This document shows, piece after piece, positions 46,570 through 59,685 of a stretch of DNA of 64,000 nucleotides. The DNA is from Ectocarpus siliculosus. Its lineage: Eukaryota; Sar; Phaeophyceae; Ectocarpales; Ectocarpaceae. Location: NCBI GenBank assembly GCA_000310025.1, contig FN649749.1:667193-731192 (forward strand), written 5' to 3'. The notes under the pieces were generated by a model, which did no database searches, had not been told where the DNA came from, and was given only the letters and a program-made list of their open reading frames with translations. How positions within the stretch are numbered: the first letter of the stretch is position 1; every line of letters starts with the position of its first letter. The translations under genes and the position numbers were made by a program.

Positions 46570-49500
46570 GGCTTTCTAACCTGACCCGCGACGTAGATCG
46601 GAGTAAGGTCGACGATCATGCCGAGCACGTCCTCGGAAACCCCGTAGAGAAGGGGCCACTGGGCGCGTCCGAACCCGTATCCCAGGGCCGCCGCTGCCGC
46701 CGCCATCAGGCCCAGACGAACCCCGCACCATGCGGCCTTGCGCGCCCCTTCGGAGTCCCCGGCACCCAGGAGGGTGCCGACCCGGATGTTTGACCCGATG
46801 TTGATGGACAGGGCGAACTGGAAGACGATGTTGTAGGCGCTGAGGATCAGCACCTGCGTCGCCAGTTGCTTCTCCCCTAGGAGCCCCTGGGGAGAGGAAG
46901 GGAGGGGGGAAGGCGTACTCGTTTGCCGCGTACCTTTAACTATTGACCACGTATTTCGTGCGAGAGGGAAATTGATTCGTAATCCTAGTAGAGAAAGAGG
47001 AGGGTGGTGCTGCCACTCATGGTCTCATGGTGCTTTTCGAGCTCATGCTAGAACAGCCGCCGGGTGAATGATGAGATCGAAAAATGCAAGGCAAACTACA
47101 GGGTAACGACCGATGGAGGAAGGTAGCAGCCGCAGGTTGAAGGCGCTGAGAGTCGCCGTGTGTTTCACCAACTGCTCTACAGGGAGGCCATGAATGCAAA
47201 AACAAGAAAGTTTCCGCACGCGTGCCCGAACACGGTAGAAAAAACAACTCCTGTACAAAGTACACCGTATCGTTCGAAGTTTGGAGATGAGGCCGTGCCA
47301 AAAGACAACCACAACAAAGTCAATCGCGATGCCAACCAGAACCACAGCAATAACTACAACTACAGTCACAGTCACAATCACAACCGTAGCCGCTTTTGCC
47401 TAAACAACAATCACAATACATACCGACCAAACACCATCAGCAACAACAACAACACGGAAGACCTGCAGTTTTCGAAAAGCAGTTTTCGAAAGCGAGAGGT
47501 TGAGAAAGTTAGAGCACGCACGAGCCATGAGCTTCAACAGCAACATCAGCTGAGGTAACAAAAGCTTATTTCTCACCGCAAAGAAGATAGAAGCCTCAAT
47601 CGAAGTCCACTCAATGAACACTCCGATTAACCCAGGGATGCAAATGGCAAGGTACGCAGGCCAGTGCTTAAATATGTCCGTGGAAAGGAGTCCAGACCAG
47701 CAACCTCTAGCGCCGAGCCTGGGTTATCAAAGGGGTGGTTTTCGGGTGTTAAATGTTGTCATTTTGTTGTTGTTTTTTTATGATGATGCTGTTGTTGCTG
47801 CTGTTGTCGACGATGACGTCGATGTGGCCGTCGTGGGTGGTGGTGATACGTTGTTCCACCGCACCGGCAACGCGCTTCAAGCTCCTCGCTGTACTCGGCT
47901 GTACTCTACATACGTTCTGGTTATTCAATCCTGAAACGACCAGGTTACCCATCGTACTGCTTGCATCTGCCATCTTCCGAAAACCATGCCCTTGGACATA
48001 CGTGCATTCGGCGGGTCTCCCTCACAATGTAGTCTACATGTACATTGGCTCTTGATACATTTTTCATGTTCTGTTTGGGTCCGCACTAACACATGTATTA
48101 AAGTCAACAACTAATGGGAACCAGACAAAGGTGAGTACTTGAAAGGGATCTCTCGAATCGGAGAACCGTTCATGCCTACAAGGGAATTTCCTACAATAAG
48201 CGGTCGTTCTTTGCATAGGGGGTGTACTCACAGCCGTGCACGCCGTAGTCGTTAGACCATTGACCTCGCATCCGTACAAAGCCGGGACGGAGCACGCTCG
48301 TTTTCACCGGACCAGGCTAATGGGGCTAAACTCACCCAAACATCCACGTGAAAGAGATCAAGGTCACCAACAGGAACATCCCGGTAAGGCTGAGCGCCAG
48401 CCCCGCTCCGTCAACCCCCATTCCCAGGACGACCATGGTGACGTGGTGGAAGACGACGTTAGCGAAGACCCCTAAGATGGCTACGACCGCCACAGGGATC
48501 ACCACAGACTGCGCCTGCTCGTTGTTGTTTTGTTTCGAGGGTAGCAGCACAAGACACGAACGAACACAACAACATGCCGTGGTTGTGCGGCGCGCGAGAA
48601 AAATTCGGTTGGTATATGCACAACAAAGTGTACGATTTCCAGATTTCGAGGCGACGAGAGAAACGTGTGGGTCGAAAACGCCCGACGGCGCGCACCTTCT
48701 ATACTACGACGGGCACAAGCCGCCACAAGAAATAGTCCACGCACACGTCAAGTCCGTTGAAAAAAACTCGATGCAACTTAGGAAGCCCAAACACACAAAA
48801 CAGGCTTTTAGAAGCGCTTTGTGTTTTCAACCACACGCATCCTGGCGTCTTCTCATTGGTCAGCCGCTTAGCGCGGTCGATGCTAACAAAAAGAAACACA
48901 AACACGGCACGCGCGCACGAGCGCGGGAGCGCACCTGGAGGCATCGCTTGAGATTTTCGTACACGGCGTACGGGACCATTCCGTACAGATACGCCCTGGT
49001 AAAGGTCCCAGTGACGTGGGCGATGTTCTCCTGTTGTCCTGCCAGGCAAGGGAGAACCGAGAACAAACAGGACAGCAATCAGGTAACGACGCCATCGCAG
49101 TACCAGACGGAGAAAATACATCACCCAAGCGGCGGCGACGGAGGAAACTGTTATATGTAGCCGTCATGCAAAATGTGCGACGACGACAAGAAACAAACAT
49201 CGCGATGAACACCGTGCTGCATGTCTGTTACACCCGCGTGTGGTAGGTGCAACCTAAGTTCTTTGCGATTCTTGCCGGGGCGTGTCTTGCTCTCCTATAT
49301 AGTCTTAGCAGGCAACTAACCGAAGGCGAGCATAATGTTCTCCATGTAAAACCAGAGGAATGCCACCGGGATGAACAGGAACGCCGTCAGCAGGGTGCCT
49401 CGCGCGAACGCAACTCCCACGAGGTGGTTGTTCTTCGCCCCACACGCCTGCGCGCACAGCAGCTCGATGCCAGTACCCATCCCATAGTAGATACACCTAA

Positions 49501-52500
49501 CAAGTACAAAACACACAGCCAGTCGTAGCGGTGCACAGAACAAATATTGGAGAATGCATAGAGGGGGGCGGGGGAGGGGGACGATCCGCCAACCAGACTG
49601 AGATGCTGTTGTTGTAGTGGACTGGACTGTCGGGAGTACAAATATCGTTACGTACGTGCGTTTGATGCCTGTCTCAACCAAAGACAGGTGTTCGCCGTGT
49701 GTGCAAGGCGTATTTATGCACGTATGATTTCACCTCTTGATAAATCGGTGTAGTGTACAGTATTCTCTTATCCTGTAGAACGATACAAAAAAATCCAACT
49801 AATCGGATGGCGTTGTATAGATAGGTCGTCGCTTTGCTGTCCCCATTGTTGTTGATGTTGGTCCTGCGTCAAAGCTACGCCATAATCGCGTTGTCTGTGT
49901 ATCACTCGCCAAGGTGGTGCCCTCCCTAACCACCTGCTGCATACGGGGACCCTACACCGGAGATTAAAGTGAGAGCCCTCTTGCGTCCGTCTACGGGCTC
50001 GGTCTCAATCGACGCAGCCTGTACTTCCAACGACGTAAGACCACACAATCTATTTTATTCGCAATGGGAAAACATACACAAGTCTTTACTCCCGCACGAC
50101 ATAACCCACTTGCAAGCACATCGACATCATCAGAAACAAGTACGCACACACATTATGAACTCGAAGCACCACAACGCGTGTGCACACGCACACCAGATTT
50201 ATTTCCCCATCCATGTATGCAGGTACTCCATAAGAAAGAGCTGGTGACGTTAAGCGGTGACGTGCGTGCGCAATTGGCGTGCGCATTATTGACACTTCAA
50301 CGGCTCGTGCGAAGATGTACCGATTCAGGTAAAACTCAATCGACGGATGCCGCGAATCGGGTCCTCCTTAACACCCTCTCCACAGAATTTACCCTCAACT
50401 GGGAACCTGTTGTGGCCAGGACGGGCAATTCGATGGAAAAGTGTAAAAGTGTCCCAGATTCTTTGTACGGTCGACTCCAACGATAAAGAGGTGCTCTCAG
50501 GACTGACACACGTTGTTACTACTTTGTGCCGTAGGGGGGAAATGTCCAAATTTGGCCAAAAATGTGTACACCAAGAGATTCGAACCAGTGTCTTGCCGAC
50601 GACGCCATGTGCGAAGAAGGTGTACCGATTCTGGTAAACAAAGTCAATTGACGGGTACCCTGCGAATCGGGTCCCCCTTAACATCGCTCTGTGTCTGGCC
50701 ACGTCCCGCTACTGCTGTACTACTACTATTGTTCTGGCGATATCGGGACATTGGACTACTTAGAATTCAGTCTTTTCTTGAAAGTTGCGAGTATTTCTGG
50801 CGGATCCTACCAAAGGGGGGGGAGAGTCAGAAATTGGTGTTTATTGGAGTTGGAAGAAGTAGGCATTTCTATTATATGGCGAAGAGGATATCTGCGTGCG
50901 TGGTCGAGACAGACGCACGCTGATCATTCTTACTCGAGTCTACCACGCACGTCGGGAGCATCAGCGCTAGGAAAATAGCGCAGGGAGAGCTAGACGTGCG
51001 AGCGGACAACACTGCCGGTTGCTACCTGCTGTTAGACCATTCTGTTCCTGGGAGCTGGTGTTGTCGTTTCTCCCACCCACGCCACCCTTATTTTTTCCGA
51101 ACGAGGGGGGGGGGAGGGATGATAACAGGGACGGAGGGGGGGACAGGAGTACCAGGGGGTATTCCTTGTATTTTTTATTTTTTTTCTCCCATCATTGGAC
51201 TCTGTCGTCTGCCCCTCTGGCCCCTATCCTCCACTTCTACCAGCTAGACGACCCAACCGGGGTCACATAGGAGGGGGGGGTTGGACCCCCTCCTGCGATT
51301 CCTGCCTGAGATATTTTTATCGCGAGAAGGGTACAGCAATCCCTTCCCTCGCGACTTGTGAAGTCGATCAAGTTTACTAACAACGCACTTTGCAGCGCGT
51401 AGCTTCCAACGGAGACCAGGATATGTCCATTTATGATTGCTATTTTCTGCGCGGAATTTTCGTCTGCGTACCGTAGGACGTTGCTTTGATCACCGCTTCC
51501 TCGTGGAAGAACAAAAAGACAAAAAGGCAGTAAGCTCGAACTACAGGGGGGATGTATATATACGAAAGAGTGTGAGTGATCGTCCGCAAACAAACTAGCA
51601 GATGGTTGGAAGTTTAGCCTTGCTTGGCATCCATCCGGCAGTGGCAGCGTCGTGGCAGGAGAGGACGGTAAAACAGTACTACTATTAATACTCCGTCCGT
51701 AGCCGACTTAGCATTTATTTGGCGCCCGCACTCAAGAACTTACTTTCAGCGGTTGAGAAATCGAGCCTCGAAAAACTCAGAACTTGAGCACCATTTGCAA
51801 GCAAGCCCGGCTGAGAAACCGTTGCACTCAAACCTATGATATACCGACCGGTCATCATGTGTACAGCGCACAAGAGGGACTACGAACCTCAGCCTCGCCC
51901 AAAGAAACCTTAGTTGATAGGCTACTACTGTAGGTAGGTTCTTTACATCCACAGTGCGGGCGCATATGCGTGTGTCTAGTACTTATTTAGTCTCCTGTGT
52001 GTGTATGATATGTAGTGTGTGTTCGTCCCATCTACTGTTGTTGTATTCTGCACCGGGGTACAGCCTTTCGGCGAATACTACAACAATGCCTGTATCAGAC
52101 GGGGTCACACAACAAGAAGAGGAGGAAGGCCACAGAGGATCTTTTTCATTTTGTTTTTGTCTGCTGTTGCATTGCCCCACCTTTTTCTTTCTTCCCCCTG
52201 TGGTGCTTGCCTTGTTTATATCGCGAAAAGGGTTCAGCCGCCATCCCTTTCCCTCGTCGACCGTGTAGCCGGGAAGTTAGTTTTGATCGCTGTCAGGTTG
52301 ATTATGGAGATCAATCCCGCCGGGAAAAAGCCCTCCGGAGAAAGAAGTGAACCCACAACCTGCCGCGAGGGATGACTGTAGACCACTAATAGCTTATTTA
52401 CAAGACTTTTATTAGACTAGCATGATTGGCATATTCTACCTTTCAATCCAAAAATATACTGACCGTCCGCATGTCCGTATACATTCATCAGTCAAGATGG

Positions 52501-54175
52501 TTGGGTTGCCGCTGTCTACAACAACAACAACCCGCTGATGTCGGTGTGGTCTTTGACTAAGTACGGCGGGATGGATCTCTTGGTGACAACGAGCGGGCCA
52601 ACTTTCTCCGTAAATCGGAACGAGGTTGACTACAACCCGATATGATGAAGTACACTGCGAGCACGCCAGATGAATCTGAACAGGGCAGAGACGGCCGGGG
52701 TCTACGAGAATGTATCGATCGTCTTTCGTGATATCATCAACAACGACACTTGGGTGCAGATCGATCCCATGCGCACACCACATGGCCGGGACTGGCTGCG
52801 GGGGGGGCAACCAACTGTCAACCGTTCGCTGTGCATCGACCCTTCAACCATTGCCCTTACTATCTCGGTCGCCACCCACCCAAGCACATAGATAGCAGTT
52901 GGAATATACTTCGAGTAAGTATGTAGCCCAGACTTCCCGGTCGGGTAGTTGCCTGATATCCACTGGTTGTCGTCACGACATCCACAATCTGATTGGCTAA
53001 GGTACATAATAATTGTCCACTGCTGCTGCTGTAGGTGTGTAGACTACCGACTAGACTACTAGCGGTGGAGAAGGGTCGGTTGCAACAACACTGACACACC
53101 CGTAGTGTCAACAAGAGGGCACTCACAACGACGACTAGACTCGTGAGCCTTGGGGTGGCAGCTCTCAACGATTGGTTTTTAGATGAAACGCTGGAAAGAG
53201 GCCAAGAGGAAGATACAATCCTTATCAATTCTGTTCCTCCGATGCCTGCGGTCATTTCAATCGAATGAATGTGGTTTGGCTTTTATTTAGTGGCATCTGA
53301 TGATATCACTGGCTGTCTTCACCGTGCTGTGCGAACAGAGTTATAGTTTCACCACCGCCTGTATGGCGATAACGAGCGGCAAGGTGCGTGAGATATCTGC
53401 CCATGACTACATAATTCAACGAGCTTCTTGCACTACAGTAAATACTGTACATCCCAAGTACATCCACCCTTTTTTGTTCAGTTCGCCGGTGGTCCACCGG
53501 TCGGAAAAAAAACACACGATGATGATGCTGTGCTGCTGCTCCTCCTGTACAAAGCCATCAACCGGAGTGACAACATAGATAGCGGCACGAAGAGAAGGGG
53601 GCGCTTCTCACCCCCAAACGCTCAACGGTGACTCTACAGCACCATGGTTCGGCAGCCATTGCGTAGTGAGAGCTTTTGAAGGCTCTGAGACATGAGTGGC
53701 GAGGCCATCTGCTACCTGCTTTCCAACAATAATCTTGTTTGCTGCCTGATCACGCATAGTCTAAAAAAAGACAGTCGACTGAACTTTCAGAATATATGTA
53801 TGTGGATCTCGGATCTCACGAGAGAGATCGTCAGTACTAGTTTACACAGGAGTCTTTGTATGTACTGCTGCTGTAGTCCACAGTACAATGCACTTACACC
53901 CCGGTGATGTTGCTAACGCTGACCCCCAGGCCCAGACCCGCCAAGGTAGCCGCGTCGGTCAGTCTTCCCGCGTAGGCGAAGGAGGTGAGAGGGAGCACCG
54001 CCTGGCCGAGGTTGGTGATGAGGACGGGTACTGTGACATCAAGCATTTGCTGCTGCTCTGTTCTCGTCGACGTTGCTGCAGGTGCTGCCGGTGCTGGTGC
54101 TGGTGCCACTAGAGTGTTGACCGGTGGGGGGGCGATCGGCCTGGTTGCGGCTTCCAAGCTGCTGCTGGGGTGCAT
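44608..54175 (-). CDS. MATE family multidrug/toxin efflux transporter, nine exons
   Basis: MATE proteins are twelve-helix antiporters exporting organic cations or metabolites against H+ or Na+. Exons: 53898-54175, 49321-49496, 48935-49038, 48336-48514, 47577-47706, 46581-46886, 46073-46138, 45646-45794, 44608-44995. Phases agree at every junction, giving 591 residues. Family landmarks: VPVLITNLGQAVLPLTSF and AGLGLGVSVSNITG (helix 1-2), GTGIELLCAQACGAKN (usually LDTLCGQAYGA), YLYGMVPYAVYENLKRCLQA, FKHWPAYLAICIPG with IEW, FQFALSINIGSNIRVGTLLG, MMQIVCNGILKGMGHQRIQ, GLWIGLAVGE, and LLRSADWNQCALDAAERV, where the family usually has RTDW. The start is the Met at 54175. Intron 1 is about 4.4 kb and carries repeats. 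An acidic Ser/Asp/Gly-rich tail of about 115 residues follows the last helix. Retaining the last intron would stop at 45612 and give a shorter 473-residue form. Confidence 0.93.
46517..46564. repeat. (CT)n microsatellite
   Basis: About 24 CT units just inside the MATE intron after exon 6 (donor at 46580). Confidence 0.95.
48223..48318 (+). repeat. Dispersed repeat family A, copy 3
   Basis: Matches the copies at 18726 and 35813 over about 95 bp. It begins some 17 bases inside the MATE intron after the exon 4 donor (48335). Confidence 0.85.
48841..48895 (-). repeat. Dispersed repeat family C, single copy
   Basis: Shares CTGGCGTCTTCTCATTGGTC and TTAGCGCGGTCGATGC with 24970-25157. Like that array, it lies close behind a donor site, here of MATE exon 3. 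Confidence 0.75.
50307..50683. repeat. Dispersed repeat family B, copy 2, with terminal direct repeats
   Basis: Same layout as 39237-39582: direct-repeat ends (about 50307-50372 and 50608-50683), shared interior (GGGAACCTGTTGTGGCCAGG, CAGGACTGACACAC) and the B-box-like stretch around 50576. More diverged, with a small extra segment. It lies in MATE intron 1. Confidence 0.8.
51316..52330 (+). repeat. Short repeat pair in MATE intron 1
   Basis: 51312-51365 and 52215-52265 share TATCGCGAGAAGGGTACAGC- and CCCTTCCCTCG-like segments in the same orientation, with several differences. The function is unknown. No exon was found in this 4.4-kb intron, and the phase of its flanking exons needs none. 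Confidence 0.5.
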
Positions 54176-57100
54176 GGTGCTGGGTGAGGGCGGTGGCGCT
54201 CGGCGGATTGATGATGAGGGAGGGGGGCTGCGGGTAGGGTGTGTGGATGCAGCAAATAATCACGGTCCATTCTTTTGGTTGCGGGGAGCGTGCGTTGCAC
54301 GAGGAAGAGACGTTCATCATTCATCAACTTCAAATCTCGTTCGAACCAAACCATGGAACATGTCACCCTCTCGTCAACAGACCATGACGAGGAAGAGTAC
54401 GCGATCGTTCTCGGGTAGACGTCCTTGGAACAGCAGTGGAACCACCCGAGAGTTCGGGCTGTGTGTGTGCGAGTGCAGTTGCAAGAAGGTTGATTGGAAC
54501 CCTAAATCACTTCCCGGAAAAATCCCTGGATCTGTATGTACGGCACTTAGCGATGGAGAGAGAGCATTCGTTGTACCTGGCAACAGGGCTTGAAACGTGC
54601 TGAAACGCTGAAACCTACGTACACGATGTATATTGCAAGGGTCTGTCTGTGTAGTCTAGACCACGTAGCTTTGTAGCGGCCTCATCCCTCCCTAATCTCT
54701 CTCTGATTTCACCGTCCTGCCCGTCGGTCGGTGTCTTCCTCGCGTGTCGCACATCGACCGGTACCGACCTACGTAGGTACACACGCACATTGATATGCCC
54801 GAGGGCGGAAGAACTTCTAAACGTATTCTTCTGGTGCAATGCAGTAAATACCGAGCGAAACCGACCCATCACTAACGGGTGCCATGGTTGTTGCTGTTGT
54901 TGTCCTCAACCGTTTTCCGACCTCTGCTCATATCTGTGTAGTACTGGTACTGCTGTACCGATCCAAAAAGGACGCGTGGATCCAATATTACTGCTGTGCG
55001 GAGCCTCTCAAACAAAAGGGCGTCGGTTTCAAAGCAGCAGCAGCAGCAGCAGTTTTTTTCAGAGTTGACTACACTACATTACATGTGTGCTTGTTTCATC
55101 CACACTGACCTGTTGGCCAGCATGGGACGGAGCTCGCATGAGTAGTGAGGAACGGCCATGCATACCCCCATGGTCACTATTAATAATTGCGACGTGGCTG
55201 CGGTGGAGAAGGCGATCGCACATCACACAGACAGCGCAGCACTACGACGAACGCTATGTAGACTATTATTATTGTTTCATACAGACAACAAGCAGTTATG
55301 TTGTATGGCACCGTGAGAATTATTTTTGTTGGATATCGTGTGGCGGGTCCACACAAATATGCATGTATATGGGTAGATACATCAGGACCGCTCTGCGTGG
55401 TAAAGACAAGGTCTCAACACTTTGACTGCTGTAAAAGGCTAAGATTTCACAGCACATATTATATTGTACCCCTTCGATCAGCAGATGGGCGGGTTATCTC
55501 GAGCTCGGGTCGTCTTTTCTCTGACTGGAGTTTCGAAGGTCCACGAACAACGAACCTTCTTTATATGAATACGGCCGCTGAAATTTGCTGCGCTGCTACC
55601 TTCGTAAGCCACCGGAAGGAAAGAGTCGAAAAATTCTCCGGGTACGCTGCAGATATCGGCGAAGAGGGCGGCGGCTAAGCCGACAAAGCGCAACGCCAGA
55701 AAAGATACGAAAAGATGCGCGGGAGGCACCAAACGAAGCTGACTGACGTACCATGCTGTGCTGTGATGCCGACGATGCAAGTCGTTAAAAAAAAAAAGCT
55801 CCATATGACCCCCCGTCGACGATGCCATCGATGTTGGTCGAAACCCAGCGATCCCGCAACAGAGAGACAGCGCTGTCGTTGACCAGCACACCAGCACTGC
55901 AGCAGGACGCTCACAGGACCATGAACCCATCTGCAGTGACTCCTGTGTGTTTGACGGTCTCCTCTGGGCTGAGACGGCGATCGCAACGGTTTTTGTACAG
56001 CATACGTCCAGCGGCGGCAGGACAGCGTCAACAGCGGCATGACCGCACCACTCCGCAACACCACCAGCGCCCCTCAACCGCCGCGCCACACCTGAACGGT
56101 GTGAATTCTACTGTTCCTTCGCGTGTAGGGGGCCCGGTAAGCTTGCTACCTCTAGGCCTTGTTAGTGTGCAGATGAACGTGAGTAGACCACCTCTCTGTT
56201 GTTGCTCTGAATCCCACGCTCTGCGAGAAAAAGCACTGCTGTTGCATAAGATACCACCCCTTAGACCGAGCCCATCATTTACTTCACGGCAACGAGTACG
56301 CGGAAATCACATGATGCGTTTTCGGAAAAGCTCTCGAAGAGACGGGTGCAACGCCGCCATTTTCGGCACCGTCACTGCTGTCTCCATGTTTCTGGCTGCA
56401 GAGTAATCGAGCTTTGATAATGGCTGGGGGGGTGGTATCTCACGCAACGTACAACAGCACTATCCCACCAGAAGAGTCTGGACAGCAGTACTGGTACATA
56501 ACAAGGGACCCCCGCCTGCTCCCCCTTTGAGCAGAGGGCGGGCTGCAATTTAAGCCCGTAGAAAAAATCATGAGGGTAGCTAAATAGCAGTAGAGACGAA
56601 GGCAGACAATGGCTGATGGTGAACAGCAGTATACTCTGGGCAAGAACATGGACGAGCATACGCGTACAAGACGGAAAGACGTCACCGAAGTCCGAACTTT
56701 AGCGGCAAGACATACCCTTGATGTTAGAATTTTCGAATGGGTGAACTGCGTCTACACGGCATAATGTGGCCTAACCAATACAAGAAAAATGCCATGAAGT
56801 GGGTACGGCTCCTCATACGAAAAGTTGGTGCTCAAAGAGACGTAAAATAAAGTACGTGTGCATACTTGCTCAAACTCTTCGTGGCCGAAGCAAGCTCCAG
56901 CACAGGCAACATGTGACTTACTAGGATGTAGGGTGAGGATACGCATGCGTGTAGTGAGGGTGTGCGTGCGCGGATGGGCCCATGCTTTGGACAAAAATCG
57001 GGCGATCTGGAACAAAAAATTCGCGAACTTTTCTCGCGATAGAAGTGTCGAACAAAAGTTATGCGGCGAAACTTCCGGCAATCCACGCCAAGCACCTACC

Positions 57101-57306
57101 CCTACATACCACACGCGTAGACCCCCTCCCCAGCTTCGATTGGAAGGCACCGTGTTCACCGATATCTCGACGAATACTAAACGAGTTGCCTCATGAATGG
57201 TATTTGGGGTGAGGTGAAGCCATGGGCTGTTGGGCAATGCCATGGTTTGGCGCGGAATGCGCCAGGAAAAAATGTTTTGTGTTGACGCACTACCGTCAAC
57301 GGCCGC

Positions 57307-57662
57307 AAGCGGTTAGTTCAAGTTCGGTGTTTTTGACAACCACGGGTTTGGTTTTCCACGGAAAACTTTCCGAAGGAGGAAGCAACAGCTATAGCAAGGC
57401 CATTCGGCGGGAGGTAGCTCTCTGCTGCATCTTTCATGCCCAAGTGTTGGTGCCGTGGAGCATCGTGCGCACCGGGAACAAAGTTTTGGTTGACCCTATA
57501 ATACCCACGCCAGAGAGCGGTTTGGTTCAAGTTCGCGGGGATTGTGTGCTCATGGTTTGGTTTTCCAGCGATAATTTTTCGAAGGGGGAAGCAACAGCAA
57601 CAGCAATAGCAATAGCAACGCCACCTTGCGAGGGAGGTAGCTCTACCCAGCATCTTTGTGGT
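57307..57662. repeat. Two-copy tandem duplication, about 211-bp period
   Basis: 57307-57450 and 57518-57662 share GTTCAAGTTCG, GGTTTGGTTTTCCA, GAAGCAACAGC, GGGAGGTAGCTCT and CAGCATCTTT/TGCATCTTT in the same order. Divergence is moderate. Confidence 0.75.
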
Positions 57663-58393
57663 ACCAGGTTAGATGCCTTCGGGTATCGTGAGTGTGGAGA
57701 AAAAAGGTTGCAACTACCCTCTCCCGCACGTTCTGGCCGGTTTCTTCGCGGTGTGGTATGAAGGGGTGTGCCCGCTTCTCGCCGTTACAAAAAAAAAGAA
57801 AGAGATTACGCCTCCGCGTTCCACCAGTCCCGTGAAGAAAACTTCCTTCGCCCCATGTTGAACGTGCAACAATAGTGTTATTAGGGTGTTTGCGGACGGG
57901 TCTTTGATTTGGGGTCTTGGAAGGCGGGAGCAACGAAATCAAGATCTGGAGTTGATTTCAAAACTGCTTGCGAAGACCGAATTGCCTCTCTCTGGTGTTT
58001 TTTTGGACGTTTTTCAAGAAGTCATACATGTGATGTCACGCACGCGGCCGTTTATCTTCTTTTTTTTTTGCTCATCATGACGTTCAGATAAGCTCCGAGG
58101 AACTAGCTCACTTGTCGGCTGTGATGCAGCACCACCAGACTCCTATTCGCTGCCAAACCTCCTTCTTCCAGAAGCCATCGAACTGGAGATATTTATTACT
58201 GGTTGCGCTTCCCTGGTTGCCTCGTCTATCGCGCGCATAGAATACGAAAGAGGCACCACACACTGCTGTATTCCACGCCCTTTTGGTGGCATGTGGCTCC
58301 TTTGACACTTTTGCTGGGCACACGGCACGTCACACTCTCACTCAGTCCACGCGCATGCAAACGCCGATCGCCACGGAACCTGTTGGATGCGCC

Positions 58394-59305
58394 CTACCCC
58401 GAGGTTTTTGCTTTGATCTCCGTTTGCCGGGTAGGCAGGCTGGCCCTGAGAGGTGTAAGCGTGCTGCGCAATGCGTGAGCTGTTTCCTTCCGAACGGCCG
58501 AGCGGTCGTTGTGTGTTGTCTGTCGTCGTGTTTGACAAACTTCGACCGCCATCACCATGGAGCGTGTGTCGTGAGGTGCTGTCCAACGAGCAACATGTAT
58601 GTGTGCATACGAACCTCCTTGTGCCCTCCGCCTGCCACTCTCGCGTTTCTGCCGCGTGTTCGGGCTCCCTCTGGAGCACACAAGGTGTTTTTGTGTCGTT
58701 TGCAGAGTCCTCATGAAAAGCCCACGGGGTATCACACGAGGCGCTTGGTCAGCGAAGTTTCTCAGAGGCTGTTCTCTCGAAAGATAAAGATGAGCAAGAT
58801 CAAATTGGACCTTTTCTGCGGTCTTTGGGGGCAATTCGTAAAAGCGAAAGATCAACTTCCTAAAGATGATTCGAACTTCGGCCCTGGGGGAGACAAAAAT
58901 GATCAAGATCAAACCAAAATGTGATCTTCGCAAACTCCGTGTATTTTTGACAAAAGTTCCGGACCAAAGGTTGCATAAAAACTCGAAATTTTTTTCACAA
59001 CTTTGTGCTCCCATAACAAGCCGTGTAACATCTGTCTGTGACATGAAAATATTCGTTGGTATGAGCCGCCCGGTTAAGATCCAATCCACGAACGCGCCAA
59101 ACAGATTCTCGCATAGTCCAGCACATCCGCCCCACGCGACCAAAAGCCACGTGCGCACCTTTCCAATACCGCCGTTGTATGGAGAACAGCCATAAAAAAA
59201 TGGAGAGATCGCCCCGCTCTGCGGCGCTGTAACGTCTGTGATACGCATATATATTCGCACTCTGATGTATATGCAGAGACCCACGGTAGTACGCACATGT
59301 GACAT
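58394..59305 (-). other. Long uninterrupted open frame, coding status unclear
   Basis: From the ATG at 59303-59305 the frame stays open for about 303 codons (more with a GTG upstream), long for this composition. The protein has mixed hydrophobic segments (KVRTWLLVAWGGCAGLCENL) and a basic C-terminal third. No motif, intron structure or homology that I recognise. It could be an intronless gene, a transposon relic or chance. Confidence 0.25.
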
Positions 59306-59685
59306 TCGGGTGCATGCGCAGAGAGTGGGCAAAATGTTCTGTGTTAGTATCTGCGGAATCTGTTCAAAGAGCCTTCGTGGTGTTGTCCGGCCCCGAAAGG
59401 TTTGGATACGCGTAACGGTCGAGCCCACCGCCCCGGCATCTTCTTTGTGCTAGATCATCGCAACCAGAACAAAAGGACAACAGTTTCTGATCCTTGTACG
59501 TCAAGAAAAAGACCCTCCTTGTCATTACTACGCGATTGCCGAGTTCCTCCGTTGGTGTTGTTGCGTACTTCGGGCCGGTGCCTCTCTCAATCTATGTATC
59601 CAGCGTTCGCAGGATGGGTGTGTAAGAGGTGCTGCGCGCGCCTGCGGCGTTTTTTTAATTGCGTGGAAGCTTCTTTCACACACAG

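Larger units (their letters stand above)
54176..59685. other. Intergenic between divergent MATE and ATP12 genes
   Basis: 5.5 kb without a supported gene. It contains the presumed MATE promoter just above 54175, a family A tail near 56430, a local duplication (57307-57662) and a long minus-strand open frame (58394-59305), listed separately. Confidence 0.45.
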
